The notes beneath the pieces are model-generated. The model worked only from the letters and a program-made list of their open reading frames with translations, searched no databases and was not told where the DNA came from. Shown in pieces: positions 8,928-17,460 of a DNA stretch of 64,000 bases. This DNA comes from Temperatibacter marinus (GTDB taxonomy: Bacteria; Pseudomonadota; Alphaproteobacteria; Sphingomonadales; Kordiimonadaceae), in NCBI RefSeq assembly GCF_031598375.1, contig NZ_CP123872.1, forward strand, positions 310,001 through 374,000, given 5' to 3'. Both the position numbers and the translations under genes were made by a program. The first letter of the stretch is position 1, and every line of letters begins with the position of its first letter.

Positions 8928-8943
8928 TGTACTTCGAATGCAA
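8928..8943 (-). promoter_or_regulatory. LacI-type operator, copy 2
   Basis: TGTACTTCGAATGCAA keeps the right half (GAATGCAA) and the central TTCGAA of the repeated operator. It stands directly in front of the alpha/beta-hydrolase operon and about 100 bases beyond the stop of nothing else that could use it: the next gene on this side, the repressor, ends at 8985 and reads towards it. Because it is so close to the start codon, binding would cover the initiation region. Confidence 0.65.
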
Positions 8944-8984
8944 CTAAATTCCGAAGCGAACGCTTATATGGACCAGATTGATAT

Positions 8985-10046
8985 TTAATCCTCTGCTAAT
9001 CTTGCTGAATTACCAGGAATGATAACGCCAGCAAAAACACGTTTTTCAGGAGGCATGCCTGCGTCCTCGATACGCTCCATTAGCATTGTAACAGCAGCGT
9101 CAGTCATGCGGCCCACTGGCTGGCGCACTGTTGTCAGATTATAACTTGACCAACCTGCTGGCCCTACACCATCAAAGCCAACAACTGAGACTTCTTCTGG
9201 CACTTTCTTGCCAAAATCATGACGCAAACCATCTATGGCCCCAATCGCACACATATCATTTACACAGATAACAGCATCAGGAAACTCACCAAGCTTATCA
9301 TGCATAGTGGTCACTGCCCCTTCTCCTGCCTCATAACTAAATCCACCATTAATAAGAGTTACATTTTCTTGCTCTAGCTGCTTAAGGCGTTTCAAAGCGG
9401 CTTCTTGTCTTTCATTCCCAACAACAGAATCTGAAGGCCCTGCTATGAATGCAAAGGATTGATGGCCCGCCTTAACGAGATCATTAACAATTTGCCGCGC
9501 TCCCTCAGCTTGATCACAGCAAACCGTATTAATGGCATGGGATGTATAAAATCTATTATAAAAAACAAGAGGAATTGCCCGCTTATCAAATTCAGATAAT
9601 TGATCGTCTGTCAATTTAGCAGCGGCAATCACACCGTCGACTTGATACGGCCAAATTTGCTGAAGCACTTCATCTGCTTTACTTTCAGACTCAAGAGCAA
9701 ATAGTAGAACGCGCATGCCTTTATCAGATAAACACTGTGTAAGTTGCGCAAGAACTTCGGGATAATAGAGGTTCGTCAAGTTTGAGATGATAATCGCAAC
9801 AAGATTTGAACGTCTGGTTATAAGACTTCGCGCAATGGCATTGGGTTCATAGCCCAGTTCCTTTGCAGCTTTCATGACCCGGTCGCGCATTTTCTGCGAT
9901 ACACTGGCCCCAGGTTTGAAGCATCGCGAAACCGCAGACTGAGAGACCCCTGCTAACTCCGCAACATCGTAGGAAGTCGCCTTATGTCTCTCAGCTTTTT
10001 CTAGTAATTTATCAGTCTTATCAGTATTTTTCTTTACTTCCGGCAT
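8985..10046 (-). CDS. LacI-family transcriptional repressor of the cluster
   Basis: A 353-residue LacI-family regulator. The DNA-binding helix-turn-helix lies at about residues 23-43 ([20 protein letters not shown]) and the hinge at [15 protein letters not shown] periplasmic-binding-like sugar or small-molecule domain follows ([21 protein letters not shown]). Regulators of this family bind palindromes with a central CG, and seven such palindromes (TTGCATTCGAATGCAA and variants) stand in front of the transcription units of this region. It overlaps the end of the HisD-like gene by 26 bases and is therefore in the operon controlled by the operator at 11407-11422, which implies self-regulation. 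It should release DNA when the substrate or an early intermediate is present. The pairing with these sites is inferred, not shown. Confidence 0.93.
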   Translation of the reverse strand: MPEVKKNTDKTDKLLEKAERHKATSYDVAELAGVSQSAVSRCFKPGASVSQKMRDRVMKAAKELGYEPNAIARSLITRRSNLVAIIISNLTNLYYPEVLAQLTQCLSDKGMRVLLFALESESKADEVLQQIWPYQVDGVIAAAKLTDDQLSEFDKRAIPLVFYNRFYTSHAINTVCCDQAEGARQIVNDLVKAGHQSFAFIAGPSDSVVGNERQEAALKRLKQLEQENVTLINGGFSYEAGEGAVTTMHDKLGEFPDAVICVNDMCAIGAIDGLRHDFGKKVPEEVSVVGFDGVGPAGWSSYNLTTVRQPVGRMTDAAVTMLMERIEDAGMPPEKRVFAGVIIPGNSARLAED

Positions 10047-11310
10047 AACGTCTCAGTCTAATGTCAGCTTGTTCTTTATGACCCATAAAGCCTTCAAGTT
10101 TGCACAAACGCGAACAATATTCACCCACAACAACCGAAGCCTCTTTTGTTACGCGCTGATAAGTACATGTTTTAATGAACTTACCAACCCACAGACCTCC
10201 CGTATATCGTGCTGCTTTCTTTGTCGGCAATGTATGGTTTGTGCCAATAACTTTATCGCCATAAGAAACATTTGTTTCTTCACCGAGGAACAGTGCACCG
10301 TAATTGGTCATGTTTTCAAGGAAATAATTTGGATCCTTTGTCATTACTTGAACATGCTCCGAAGCTATTTCATCAGCTTTCTCTACCATCTCCTCATATG
10401 TATCGCATACAATGACTTGGCCATATTCGGCCCAAGCAACGCCTGCAATATCTGCTGTAGGTAGTTCTGTGAGCTGACGCTCAACCTCAGCCATCGTTTC
10501 CTTCGCAAGTACCTCACTATTCGTCAGCAAGACAGCGGGCGAATTAGGACCGTGCTCTGCTTGCCCTAAAAGATCTGCTGCACAAAGTTCTCCATCCACG
10601 CTTTCATCCGCAATGACCAAAGTTTCTGTTGGACCCGCAAATAAATCAATGCCGACACGACCAAAAAGCTGCCTCTTGGCTTCTGCAACAAACGCATTAC
10701 CAGGACCAACGAGGAAATCAACAGGCGCAATTGTTTCTGTACCAATTGCCATGGCACCGATCGCTTGAACGCCTCCAAAACAATATATTTCATCAGCGCC
10801 AGCAAGGTCCATTGCGACGACAATCGCAGGGCTAGGACGACCATTAAAAGGCGGTGCGCAAGCAATAACCCGCTTCACCCCTGCAACCTTAGCCGTCACA
10901 ACAGACATATGGGCTGAGGCAACCAAGGGATATTTACCGCCTGGGACATAACAACCGACACTATTCATTGGTGTATGTTTATGGCCAAGGATTACCCCAG
11001 GCAGTGTTTCAACTTCAACATCAAGCATGCTATCGCGTTGTGCTTGAGCAAAATTGCGAACCTGTTCTTGTGCAAATTTTATATCATGCAACTCTTGGTC
11101 TGTTACCTCATCATAGCACGCTTTAATCTCTTGAGCGCTGAGTCGATAAGAAGTCGGAGACCAGTTATCAAATTTTTCAGAATATTCACGAACAGCTGCA
11201 TCACCATTTTTTTGAATATCTTCTAAAATACCCTCAACAATGCCTTGAACCTTTTTATCGGTTGCTTCTGCGATTTCTACATCAATACCATCTTTTAAAT
11301 ATCTGATCAT
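10021..11310 (-). CDS. Histidinol dehydrogenase-family oxidoreductase (HpsN-like)
   Basis: A 429-residue member of the histidinol dehydrogenase family, which oxidises a primary alcohol to the acid with two NAD molecules. The residues known in HisD are kept: Q and H in [10 protein letters not shown] in IASEHVQV, D in [12 protein letters not shown] and the late H in EGFMGHKEQ. The context has no his genes. The protein resembles the non-biosynthetic branch that includes HpsN, the NAD-dependent sulfopropanediol 3-dehydrogenase, so a sulfonate or another hydroxylated acid could be the substrate. ATG 11310 is chosen because GGAG lies 8 bases before it; an upstream ATG at 11325 has no such site. The repressor gene overlaps its end. 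Confidence 0.85.
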   Translation of the reverse strand: MIRYLKDGIDVEIAEATDKKVQGIVEGILEDIQKNGDAAVREYSEKFDNWSPTSYRLSAQEIKACYDEVTDQELHDIKFAQEQVRNFAQAQRDSMLDVEVETLPGVILGHKHTPMNSVGCYVPGGKYPLVASAHMSVVTAKVAGVKRVIACAPPFNGRPSPAIVVAMDLAGADEIYCFGGVQAIGAMAIGTETIAPVDFLVGPGNAFVAEAKRQLFGRVGIDLFAGPTETLVIADESVDGELCAADLLGQAEHGPNSPAVLLTNSEVLAKETMAEVERQLTELPTADIAGVAWAEYGQVIVCDTYEEMVEKADEIASEHVQVMTKDPNYFLENMTNYGALFLGEETNVSYGDKVIGTNHTLPTKKAARYTGGLWVGKFIKTCTYQRVTKEASVVVGEYCSRLCKLEGFMGHKEQADIRLRRYAGSKEKY

Positions 11311-11405
11311 TTTACATCTCCACATGATCGATCACTGCAAACTAACTAGAGAAAGCTCTCAGTTTCAGCCTATGATTTACGTTATATATGTGCTGTTTAG
11401 GATAT

Positions 11406-11423
11406 TTTGCATTCGAATGCAAA
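11406..11423 (-). promoter_or_regulatory. LacI-type operator, copy 3 (perfect palindrome)
   Basis: TTTGCATTCGAATGCAAA is a perfect 18-base palindrome with a central CG and is the best copy in the window. It lies about 96 bases before the ATG of the HisD-like gene, whose operon includes the repressor itself, and just beyond the end of the TRIC-channel gene. Confidence 0.85.
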
Positions 11424-11443
11424 CAAAATATAAAAAGAGTAAG

Positions 11444-12067
11444 TCAGCCATATTTAGGAAGGCTCCAACCGTAGACTATTGAACAAGCCCGAACCGTAAA
11501 AGAAACGACAACAGCAATTGAGAGTTTGAAGGCATCATCAAGGCCCACAGGCAGAAGTAAAAGAGTAACACCGCCGATAAGAGCTGCGGTAATATAGATT
11601 TCTTTTCTAAAGAGAACTGGAATTTCATTACAGATAACGTCTCTTACAATGCCGCCGAATGTGGCACTCATGGCACCAAACAGAATGACTGTCAGAGGGT
11701 GAGCGCCGTACTGCTGTGCTTTAGCCGCACCCAGGACAGCAAATAAAGCCATTCCAACGGCATCAGCCCAAAGAAGTAGATCAAGTCGTCGGCCTATAAT
11801 TTGTTTGTTTGCAACAACTGTTAGGCCAGCAAAAGTAACACAAACAATAATATCAGTTGGGTCATTGACCCAAGCAACTGGGGTAGCTCCCAGTAAAAGA
11901 TCACGCATTGTACCGCCGCCTACACCTGTGACACAGGCTATAAAGGAGACGCCGACAATATCCATGTCATTACGCAGAGCCTGCAGGGCTCCACTCACTG
12001 CGAAAACAGCTGTCCCTGCAAGAGAAAGCCAGAAAAATAATATTGTGATTGTCACTTCCATAACCAT
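11444..12067 (-). CDS. TRIC/UPF0126-family membrane channel
   Basis: A 207-residue inner-membrane protein with seven predicted hydrophobic segments made of two similar halves. Each half has the glycine-rich helix of the trimeric intracellular cation channel (UPF0126, formerly glycine-transporter) family: GVGGGTMRDLLLG in the first and TFGGIVRDVICNEIP in the second. Bacterial TRIC proteins conduct monovalent cations, mainly potassium, and some relatives were linked to amino-acid movement. It follows the SDR gene by 14 bases, so the two appear to share the operator at 12880-12895. Its place in a catabolic regulon is unusual; it could balance charge during uptake of an ionic substrate. Confidence 0.88.
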   Translation of the reverse strand: MVMEVTITILFFWLSLAGTAVFAVSGALQALRNDMDIVGVSFIACVTGVGGGTMRDLLLGATPVAWVNDPTDIIVCVTFAGLTVVANKQIIGRRLDLLLWADAVGMALFAVLGAAKAQQYGAHPLTVILFGAMSATFGGIVRDVICNEIPVLFRKEIYITAALIGGVTLLLLPVGLDDAFKLSIAVVVSFTVRACSIVYGWSLPKYG

Positions 12068-12081
12068 ATATAGACAGCTAA

Positions 12082-12813
12082 TTAATGCGCTGTCCAGCCA
12101 CCATCAACTTTTAAAGAGGTACCGGTAACCATGCTCGCAGAGCCGCTTGCTAGATAGGATACAGCCGCTGCAATATCATCGACCTTTCCTATCCGGCCGA
12201 GGGGAATCATCCGATTTACAAATTCCATAAATTCAGGATTTTCAAGCATAGGCTTTGTCATAGGTGTTTCGATAAAGGTGGGCGCAATTGTATTTACACG
12301 AATGTTTTCTGGTCCAAGCTCGACAGCCATGGCTTTACTCAAGCCTTCAATTGCATGTTTCGTCATACAGTATACTGACCTATTTGGCGAACCGACATGA
12401 CCCATTTGGGATGACATATGTATTATTGAACCACCCTTTCCAGCTTTCTTCATGACATTGACGACTGCTTGCGACACAAGAAAAGCCCATTTCACATTCA
12501 AATTCATAACAAAATCTAAATTTTCTTCACTCACATCTGTAAATGCCTCAGGTCTATTCGTTCCTGCATTGTTAACAAGAATGTCAATACACTCAAGCCC
12601 TTCAATCTTTGAAAGAAAAGCTTGTGATGTAACATCCATAGCCCAAGCCTCAACAGAACCAGATGACTCGGCCATGACAGCCTGCAGGTCAGACTCTGTT
12701 CTTGCCACTGCAATCACGTGAGCTCCCTCTGCTGCAAGCTTTAAAACGCATGCTTTGCCAATACCCTTGCCTGCACCCGTCACAACGGCCACCTTATCTT
12801 TCAGCGTCTGCAT
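12082..12813 (-). CDS. Short-chain dehydrogenase/reductase (SDR)
   Basis: A 243-residue classical SDR. It has the nucleotide-binding TGAGKGIG (12-19), NNAG (81-84), the catalytic serine in HMSSQ (134-135) and YxxxK (Y148, K152). The N-terminal motif, together with A37-R38 after the second strand, does not settle NAD versus NADP preference. ATG 12813 is preferred over 12837 because GAGGAG lies 8 bases upstream. It should oxidise or reduce a secondary hydroxyl or keto group of a pathway intermediate. It is the first gene of the unit under the operator at 12880-12895 and is followed by the TRIC-channel gene. Confidence 0.92.
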   Translation of the reverse strand: MQTLKDKVAVVTGAGKGIGKACVLKLAAEGAHVIAVARTESDLQAVMAESSGSVEAWAMDVTSQAFLSKIEGLECIDILVNNAGTNRPEAFTDVSEENLDFVMNLNVKWAFLVSQAVVNVMKKAGKGGSIIHMSSQMGHVGSPNRSVYCMTKHAIEGLSKAMAVELGPENIRVNTIAPTFIETPMTKPMLENPEFMEFVNRMIPLGRIGKVDDIAAAVSYLASGSASMVTGTSLKVDGGWTAH

Positions 12814-12879
12814 CTCTATTCTCCTCAAATCATCCATACTTACAAGTAGTCTACCTACAGGTCAGCATATTGCAATCAA

Positions 12880-12895
12880 CTGCATTCGAATGCAA
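12880..12895 (-). promoter_or_regulatory. LacI-type operator, copy 4
   Basis: CTGCATTCGAATGCAA matches the perfect palindrome at 15 of 16 positions. It lies 66 bases before the ATG of the SDR gene. Confidence 0.82.
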
Positions 12896-13006
12896 TTATT
12901 ATTTACACCTCTTACATACTTAGGTACAAAGACCAAAACGCCTGGTGTAGCTTGACTTACTTTGGGAAATTACCAATAGTCAGGTCAAATCAACAATACG
13001 GACACT

Positions 13007-14863
13007 ATGATGCATCCTGAGATACAAAAAAAACTATTGGCAGCTTTTGAAATTCAAAAAAAGGGACAGTTTGATCAAGCGGCCCAAGAGTATCAATCCA
13101 TCTTAAAAGTGGAGCCTAAAAACGTTCATGCCCTCAATCTTCTCGGGATGATTTATCTAGAACAAAGCAACTTTGAAAATGCCCTACCCCTTATTGAAAA
13201 AGCAACGCGCCTTCAGCCAAACGATCCGGAAGCGCAAAATAATTTAGGCCTCGCTTACAAGGGCACTGGTCAGGTCGATAAGGCTGCGCAAGCATTTCAC
13301 TCATCATTGCAGCTTGCTCCAAAAAACCCACAAGCGCTGCATAATATCGGCGCTATTAATTTTGAGGCTGGACAATATGAAGAAGCTATAAAGCTTTTTA
13401 TGCAGGCTGTCCGACTAAATCCCAATTATTTTGAATGCTTCTGTCTCCTATCAAAAGCCTTTCTAAATCTAGGTAAACTAGACGACGCTTTCGGCACCGC
13501 CCAACGAGCCTTGCAAATCAACTCAAATAATGTAGGCGGTCACTTAGCTATTGGCGAGGCTCTCTTCATGCGAAGTGATTTCAACCAAGCACTTAAAGCA
13601 TTCAGAAAAACAGTTGACCTCGAGCCTCTTAATCGTGCTGCTCAAACAAAAATCTCTGACTGTCTTATTGAGCTAGGAAAACTCGATGAGGCTGAAACAC
13701 ATTTAAAGACTGTTATCGAAAACGACAGCGATTACGTATATGCCATTCAAAGCCTTGGTATTTTGAAGGAACAGCTTGGTCATTTTGACAAGGCTGCAAC
13801 CCTTTATAAACAGGCAATTGCCTTAGCACCAGACTATGCAGAGGTCTATTACTTACTCGCTCAACTAAGAGGTCGCCCCGTTTCTGAGGAAGAGTTTCAG
13901 GCAATTCAGTCTGGATATACTGCCTCACTAGACGGAACTGAAAGTCGGCAATTTTTCGCTTTCGCTCTTGCTTGTGCTTTCGACAAAGAAAAGGACTATG
14001 AACAGTCCCTTATCTATATGAAAGAAGCACAAAGCATCATTGCTGCGGGCGCCCCTTACGATGACCAAGATGCACAGGGGAAAATTGAAGAAATCAAGAA
14101 GGCTACACTCTCGTCTTTCCAAAATATAAAAATGGATGACAAAATGCCTACCCCCATCTTTGTTTTTGGTATGCCGCGCTCAGGCACTAGCCTCGTGGAA
14201 CAAATTCTTGCTAGTCATGGGTCCATCCGGGGGGGCGGTGAAAGCACTTACATCGCGGATATGTCTGCACAAGCCAGTCAAATGGTCAGAATGTCCTTCC
14301 CACATCATATAAGAAACCTATCCAGAGAACATCTCGATATACTGCGAAAGACTTACCTTAATAGACTCGTGGAAGCGAATGGCACCGCTCCCTACATCGT
14401 AGATAAAACCCCGAGCAATTTCAAATATTTAGGTCTAATCAAAGCAGTTTTTCCGGATGCAGTTCTGATCAATTGCAGACGCGATCCAATTGATAATAGT
14501 GTTTCAATATTTAAGCTGCCTTTTGAAGCAAGCCAAACTTATGCTCATGATTTATCTGCTCTGGGTCGATACCATATGCACTACCTTGATCTAATGGATC
14601 ACTGGCAAACTACTTTTGGTAACGACATGCTTGTTGTCCATTACGAAGACAATATTCATGATCAAGAAGCAGAAGCTAAGCGTATGCTCGATCATATTGG
14701 ACTTTCGTTTGATGATGCTGTCACCCGCTTTTATGAGACAGATCGGATTGTAAAAACACCCAGTGCAAGTCAAGTACGGCAGCCTATCTTTAAAACCTCT
14801 CTAAAAATGGGAGAGCGATACGGTGAAGGTCTGAACGATTTACTCTTAGCTCTTCAGTCTTAA
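13007..14863 (+). CDS. TPR-repeat sulfotransferase
   Basis: A 618-residue protein in two parts. Residues 1-370 hold about nine tetratricopeptide repeats, shown by the repeating LG...GQ..EA....A..L.P pattern. From residue 382 there is a sulfotransferase domain with the PAPS 5'-phosphosulfate loop FGMPRSGTSLVEQIL and the 3'-phosphate region NCRRDPIDNSVSIF. Proteins of this architecture are common in alphaproteobacteria and transfer sulfate from PAPS to a protein or glycan that the repeats probably recognise. ATG 13007 is followed at once by a second ATG. It is the only plus-strand gene between the SDR and the TonB receptor and has no operator copy of its own, so it need not belong to the regulon. 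A terminator follows. Confidence 0.88.
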   Translation: MMHPEIQKKLLAAFEIQKKGQFDQAAQEYQSILKVEPKNVHALNLLGMIYLEQSNFENALPLIEKATRLQPNDPEAQNNLGLAYKGTGQVDKAAQAFHSSLQLAPKNPQALHNIGAINFEAGQYEEAIKLFMQAVRLNPNYFECFCLLSKAFLNLGKLDDAFGTAQRALQINSNNVGGHLAIGEALFMRSDFNQALKAFRKTVDLEPLNRAAQTKISDCLIELGKLDEAETHLKTVIENDSDYVYAIQSLGILKEQLGHFDKAATLYKQAIALAPDYAEVYYLLAQLRGRPVSEEEFQAIQSGYTASLDGTESRQFFAFALACAFDKEKDYEQSLIYMKEAQSIIAAGAPYDDQDAQGKIEEIKKATLSSFQNIKMDDKMPTPIFVFGMPRSGTSLVEQILASHGSIRGGGESTYIADMSAQASQMVRMSFPHHIRNLSREHLDILRKTYLNRLVEANGTAPYIVDKTPSNFKYLGLIKAVFPDAVLINCRRDPIDNSVSIFKLPFEASQTYAHDLSALGRYHMHYLDLMDHWQTTFGNDMLVVHYEDNIHDQEAEAKRMLDHIGLSFDDAVTRFYETDRIVKTPSASQVRQPIFKTSLKMGERYGEGLNDLLLALQS

Positions 14864-14898
14864 TCAATTCCTTAAATCACTTATCGCTCTCCAAATAA

Positions 14899-14927
14899 AA
14901 AAGCCCGCATCTCAGACACGGGCTTTT
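14899..14927. terminator. Bidirectional terminator
   Basis: AAAAGCCCG (14899-14907) pairs with CGGGCTTTT (14919-14927) around an 11-base loop. A and T runs on both sides make it usable from both strands. It separates the convergent TPR-sulfotransferase and TonB receptor genes. Confidence 0.85.
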
Positions 14928-14950
14928 CTCTTACATTATTTCACTTCTGT

Positions 14951-17290
14951 TTAGAAGTTGTAGCCAAAACGAATTCCAAATGTACGCGGATCAGAATAAT
15001 CAGCCATCACCCGAGCGCGTGAGAATGTACTGATTGAATTCACATTGATCACGTCCGTAACATTCTTAATAAAGGCTTTAACATTGAACTGCTCATCCGC
15101 AGATATCCATGTCATAGATAAATCAATCTTTGTATAGCCATCTTGGCGAGAGAAGAAATACCCAACTGGATGAGCCTTATAACTTGTGGATGTATACGAT
15201 TGGAAACGCGGGATTAACATACCCGAATCGCCGAGATCAAGCTCATAAGTCATCGCTAAACCTAAGGTAAACTTAGGCGTGAACGGAAGATCTTTTCCGT
15301 CAAGAACAAAGAGCTCTGGACCAACGTCATAGTTATTCGGCGCCCCAAACTCATCAAAGTTAGAGAAATCGATAGAAGTATTCGCTTCAATATGGAAATT
15401 CTCCATTGGGCTGAATTTCAATTCAGCTTCAATACCTTTAGATTTGATCGAGCCACCAATGATAGACCGTGCAATGGCAATATCATTTGGTCCTGTATCG
15501 TAAACAGTTGTCAGAAGGTTATCATAGCTCACCATAAAAGCCGATGCGTTGATTTGCATGCGACCGTCAAGCCATGTTGACTTAAAGCCAGCTTCATAAG
15601 AAGCCGCTGTTTGGTTTGGTAGAAGTTGGCTATCAGACCCGCCAGATAGACCACCCAAAATATAGCCTGAAGCCGTATTTGCATAAACCATCATGTCATC
15701 ATTCACATGATAAACAAGACCGATTTTATAATCAACATTATCGCCAGACTCAGTGGTATAGCTTGTCGCAGGGTCATACTCAGGGACGGTATTGCCGCCT
15801 GTATTATGTGTCCCGTAAATGGTACTTTGATTACCATTTGTCCGTTCATCATCTGTATACCGTAGACCAACCTCAGCAATTAATTTTTCTGAAAGGTTAT
15901 AAGTCGCATTACCATAGAGCGCTAATGATTTGGCACCGAAATCAGATCGACCACCAACCCAGCTCCACGGAGACCAATATACTTCGTCTCTCGCAAGGCC
16001 TGTCCACTCACCGTTATACCCAAACAACCAAGCATAGCCTGTACCTGGGTCAACTGAATCGTAATAGTAACCACCAACGGTATATTGGAGGTCACCATCA
16101 TGTGTTGAGTTAATATAAGCGTCAATCTGTGTTGAAGTAACACCGTTATCCTGACCTTCTACCCAATTTCTTTTCGGTGAAAAATCAGCATCTGAAATAC
16201 GCACTTCCGTAAATTCAGTACGCTCAGCATTGATTTTCAACTCATGCCCTTCGAAAGCCCAATCTAGTGCAACAAAGATTGTATCTTCGTCGATATCTCT
16301 ATACGGGGTAAAATCAAAAGAAACTTGCATAGGATCAGGAAGCACAAGACCTTCGCCGTTCTCATAAAGACCCGCATTATCGCGGCCCCCATTAAAGCCT
16401 ACACGTGTACTATAGCGCTGATCGAGATACCCATTCTTACCGTCAGTCATGTAATTACCGTTCGCATCAACACGATCTAGATTAATGGGAACCCCAATTG
16501 GCTTCGCGCCATAAGACCCATTGCCGTTCGCATTATCACGCCAATATGTATATCCAGCGCGCAGTGCAAGATCTTCAGTGACATCATACTGAACTTGAAG
16601 ACGGGCATAAGTATTGTCTTCATCTTTAAAGCCTGTTCCTGGATTATAAACATTCTCTTGATATGGATCTCGCTTAGCGTCGCGCGCAGTTAAGCGAAAT
16701 GCTAGCTTTTCTCCCAGCGGAACGTTTACAAAGCCTTCAAACTTCGCGGCTCCGTAATTCCCGAATGTCATGGCGCCGCCGTAATCAATACCCTCAGTGC
16801 TTGGCTTCTTTGTAACAATATGAATTAATCCACCCATCGAGTTACGACCAAAAAGGGTTCCCTGAGGGCCGCGCAGTGTTTCTACACGCTCAACATCAAG
16901 GAAGCCTGCCAGAGCCATAATGGTATTCGACTTATATGCACCGTCAATATAGACTGGAACAGCCACGTCGCTTGTTCCAGCGACACCAGCACCACGAATA
17001 ATTGGCGTCACATTGTTACCGTTCATACGGAAGGATAGACCCGCAACATTCTTATCCAAATCACGAATTTCAGTTGTCAATGAATCTTTGAGACTATCGC
17101 CTGAAAGAGCAGTGATCGCCATAGGCACATCCTGAATACTTGCAGACCTCTTTGTCGCGGTCACAACAATCTCTTCTAACATGTGCTCGTCGTCATCTTG
17201 TGCAGATCCTGCAGCACTCATACCAAAAGAAAGGGCAGCAACAGATGCTGTCCCCATTAAAAACTTTGAAATTTTAGCGTTACTATTCAC
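14951..17290 (-). CDS. TonB-dependent outer-membrane receptor
   Basis: A 779-residue TonB-dependent receptor. A signal peptide (about 30 residues, ending near AGSAQ) is followed by the plug domain, which begins at EEIVVTATKRSASIQDVP, and then by a 22-strand barrel ending in FGIRFGYNF with a terminal phenylalanine. It should take a large or scarce substrate across the outer membrane with energy from TonB-ExbBD, which is not in the window. GTG 17290 is chosen because GGGAG lies 7 bases upstream; the longer frame begins at a TTG without such a site. Two operator copies and a good promoter stand upstream, so the substrate of the regulon is probably what it binds. Siderophore uptake is less likely, since no iron gene is near. 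Confidence 0.93.
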   Translation of the reverse strand: MNSNAKISKFLMGTASVAALSFGMSAAGSAQDDDEHMLEEIVVTATKRSASIQDVPMAITALSGDSLKDSLTTEIRDLDKNVAGLSFRMNGNNVTPIIRGAGVAGTSDVAVPVYIDGAYKSNTIMALAGFLDVERVETLRGPQGTLFGRNSMGGLIHIVTKKPSTEGIDYGGAMTFGNYGAAKFEGFVNVPLGEKLAFRLTARDAKRDPYQENVYNPGTGFKDEDNTYARLQVQYDVTEDLALRAGYTYWRDNANGNGSYGAKPIGVPINLDRVDANGNYMTDGKNGYLDQRYSTRVGFNGGRDNAGLYENGEGLVLPDPMQVSFDFTPYRDIDEDTIFVALDWAFEGHELKINAERTEFTEVRISDADFSPKRNWVEGQDNGVTSTQIDAYINSTHDGDLQYTVGGYYYDSVDPGTGYAWLFGYNGEWTGLARDEVYWSPWSWVGGRSDFGAKSLALYGNATYNLSEKLIAEVGLRYTDDERTNGNQSTIYGTHNTGGNTVPEYDPATSYTTESGDNVDYKIGLVYHVNDDMMVYANTASGYILGGLSGGSDSQLLPNQTAASYEAGFKSTWLDGRMQINASAFMVSYDNLLTTVYDTGPNDIAIARSIIGGSIKSKGIEAELKFSPMENFHIEANTSIDFSNFDEFGAPNNYDVGPELFVLDGKDLPFTPKFTLGLAMTYELDLGDSGMLIPRFQSYTSTSYKAHPVGYFFSRQDGYTKIDLSMTWISADEQFNVKAFIKNVTDVINVNSISTFSRARVMADYSDPRTFGIRFGYNF

Positions 17291-17348
17291 GATGAACTCC
17301 CTATGTCCCACATACTTCAACTTATCATTAATTTACTATCTCAAAACT

Positions 17349-17377
17349 AATATACTTCGAATGCAAAATTTAGGCAA
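17349..17377 (-). promoter_or_regulatory. Candidate promoter of the TonB receptor
   Basis: On the minus strand TTGCCT (17372-17377) and TATATT (17349-17354) are 17 bases apart, a good sigma70-type match. Operator copy 5 occupies most of the spacer and the edge of the -10 box, so a bound repressor would block polymerase. Read from sequence only. Confidence 0.5.
17351..17366 (-). promoter_or_regulatory. LacI-type operator, copy 5
   Basis: TATACTTCGAATGCAA keeps TTCGAATGCAA of the operator. It is the downstream member of a pair in front of the TonB receptor gene; its centre is 34 bases from copy 6. Confidence 0.7.
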
Positions 17378-17384
17378 TCTTTTT

Positions 17385-17400
17385 TTGCATTCGAATTCAT
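17385..17400 (-). promoter_or_regulatory. LacI-type operator, copy 6
   Basis: TTGCATTCGAATTCAT has the left half intact and two changes in the right half. It is the upstream member of the pair before the TonB receptor gene. Confidence 0.65.
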
Positions 17401-17460
17401 TTTACAATCTAATTTGTAGTATTTTTACCACAAATACTCAACATCCGCAGAAAACCCAGT

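Noticed and set aside
10021-11310. Histidinol dehydrogenase as a histidine-biosynthesis gene
   Set aside because: No his gene is near, and it is in an operon with a LacI repressor under the shared operator.
15616-16113. 165-residue open frame opposite to the TonB receptor
   Set aside because: It is a shadow of the receptor gene, rich in H, Y and Q from the opposite strand, with no motif.
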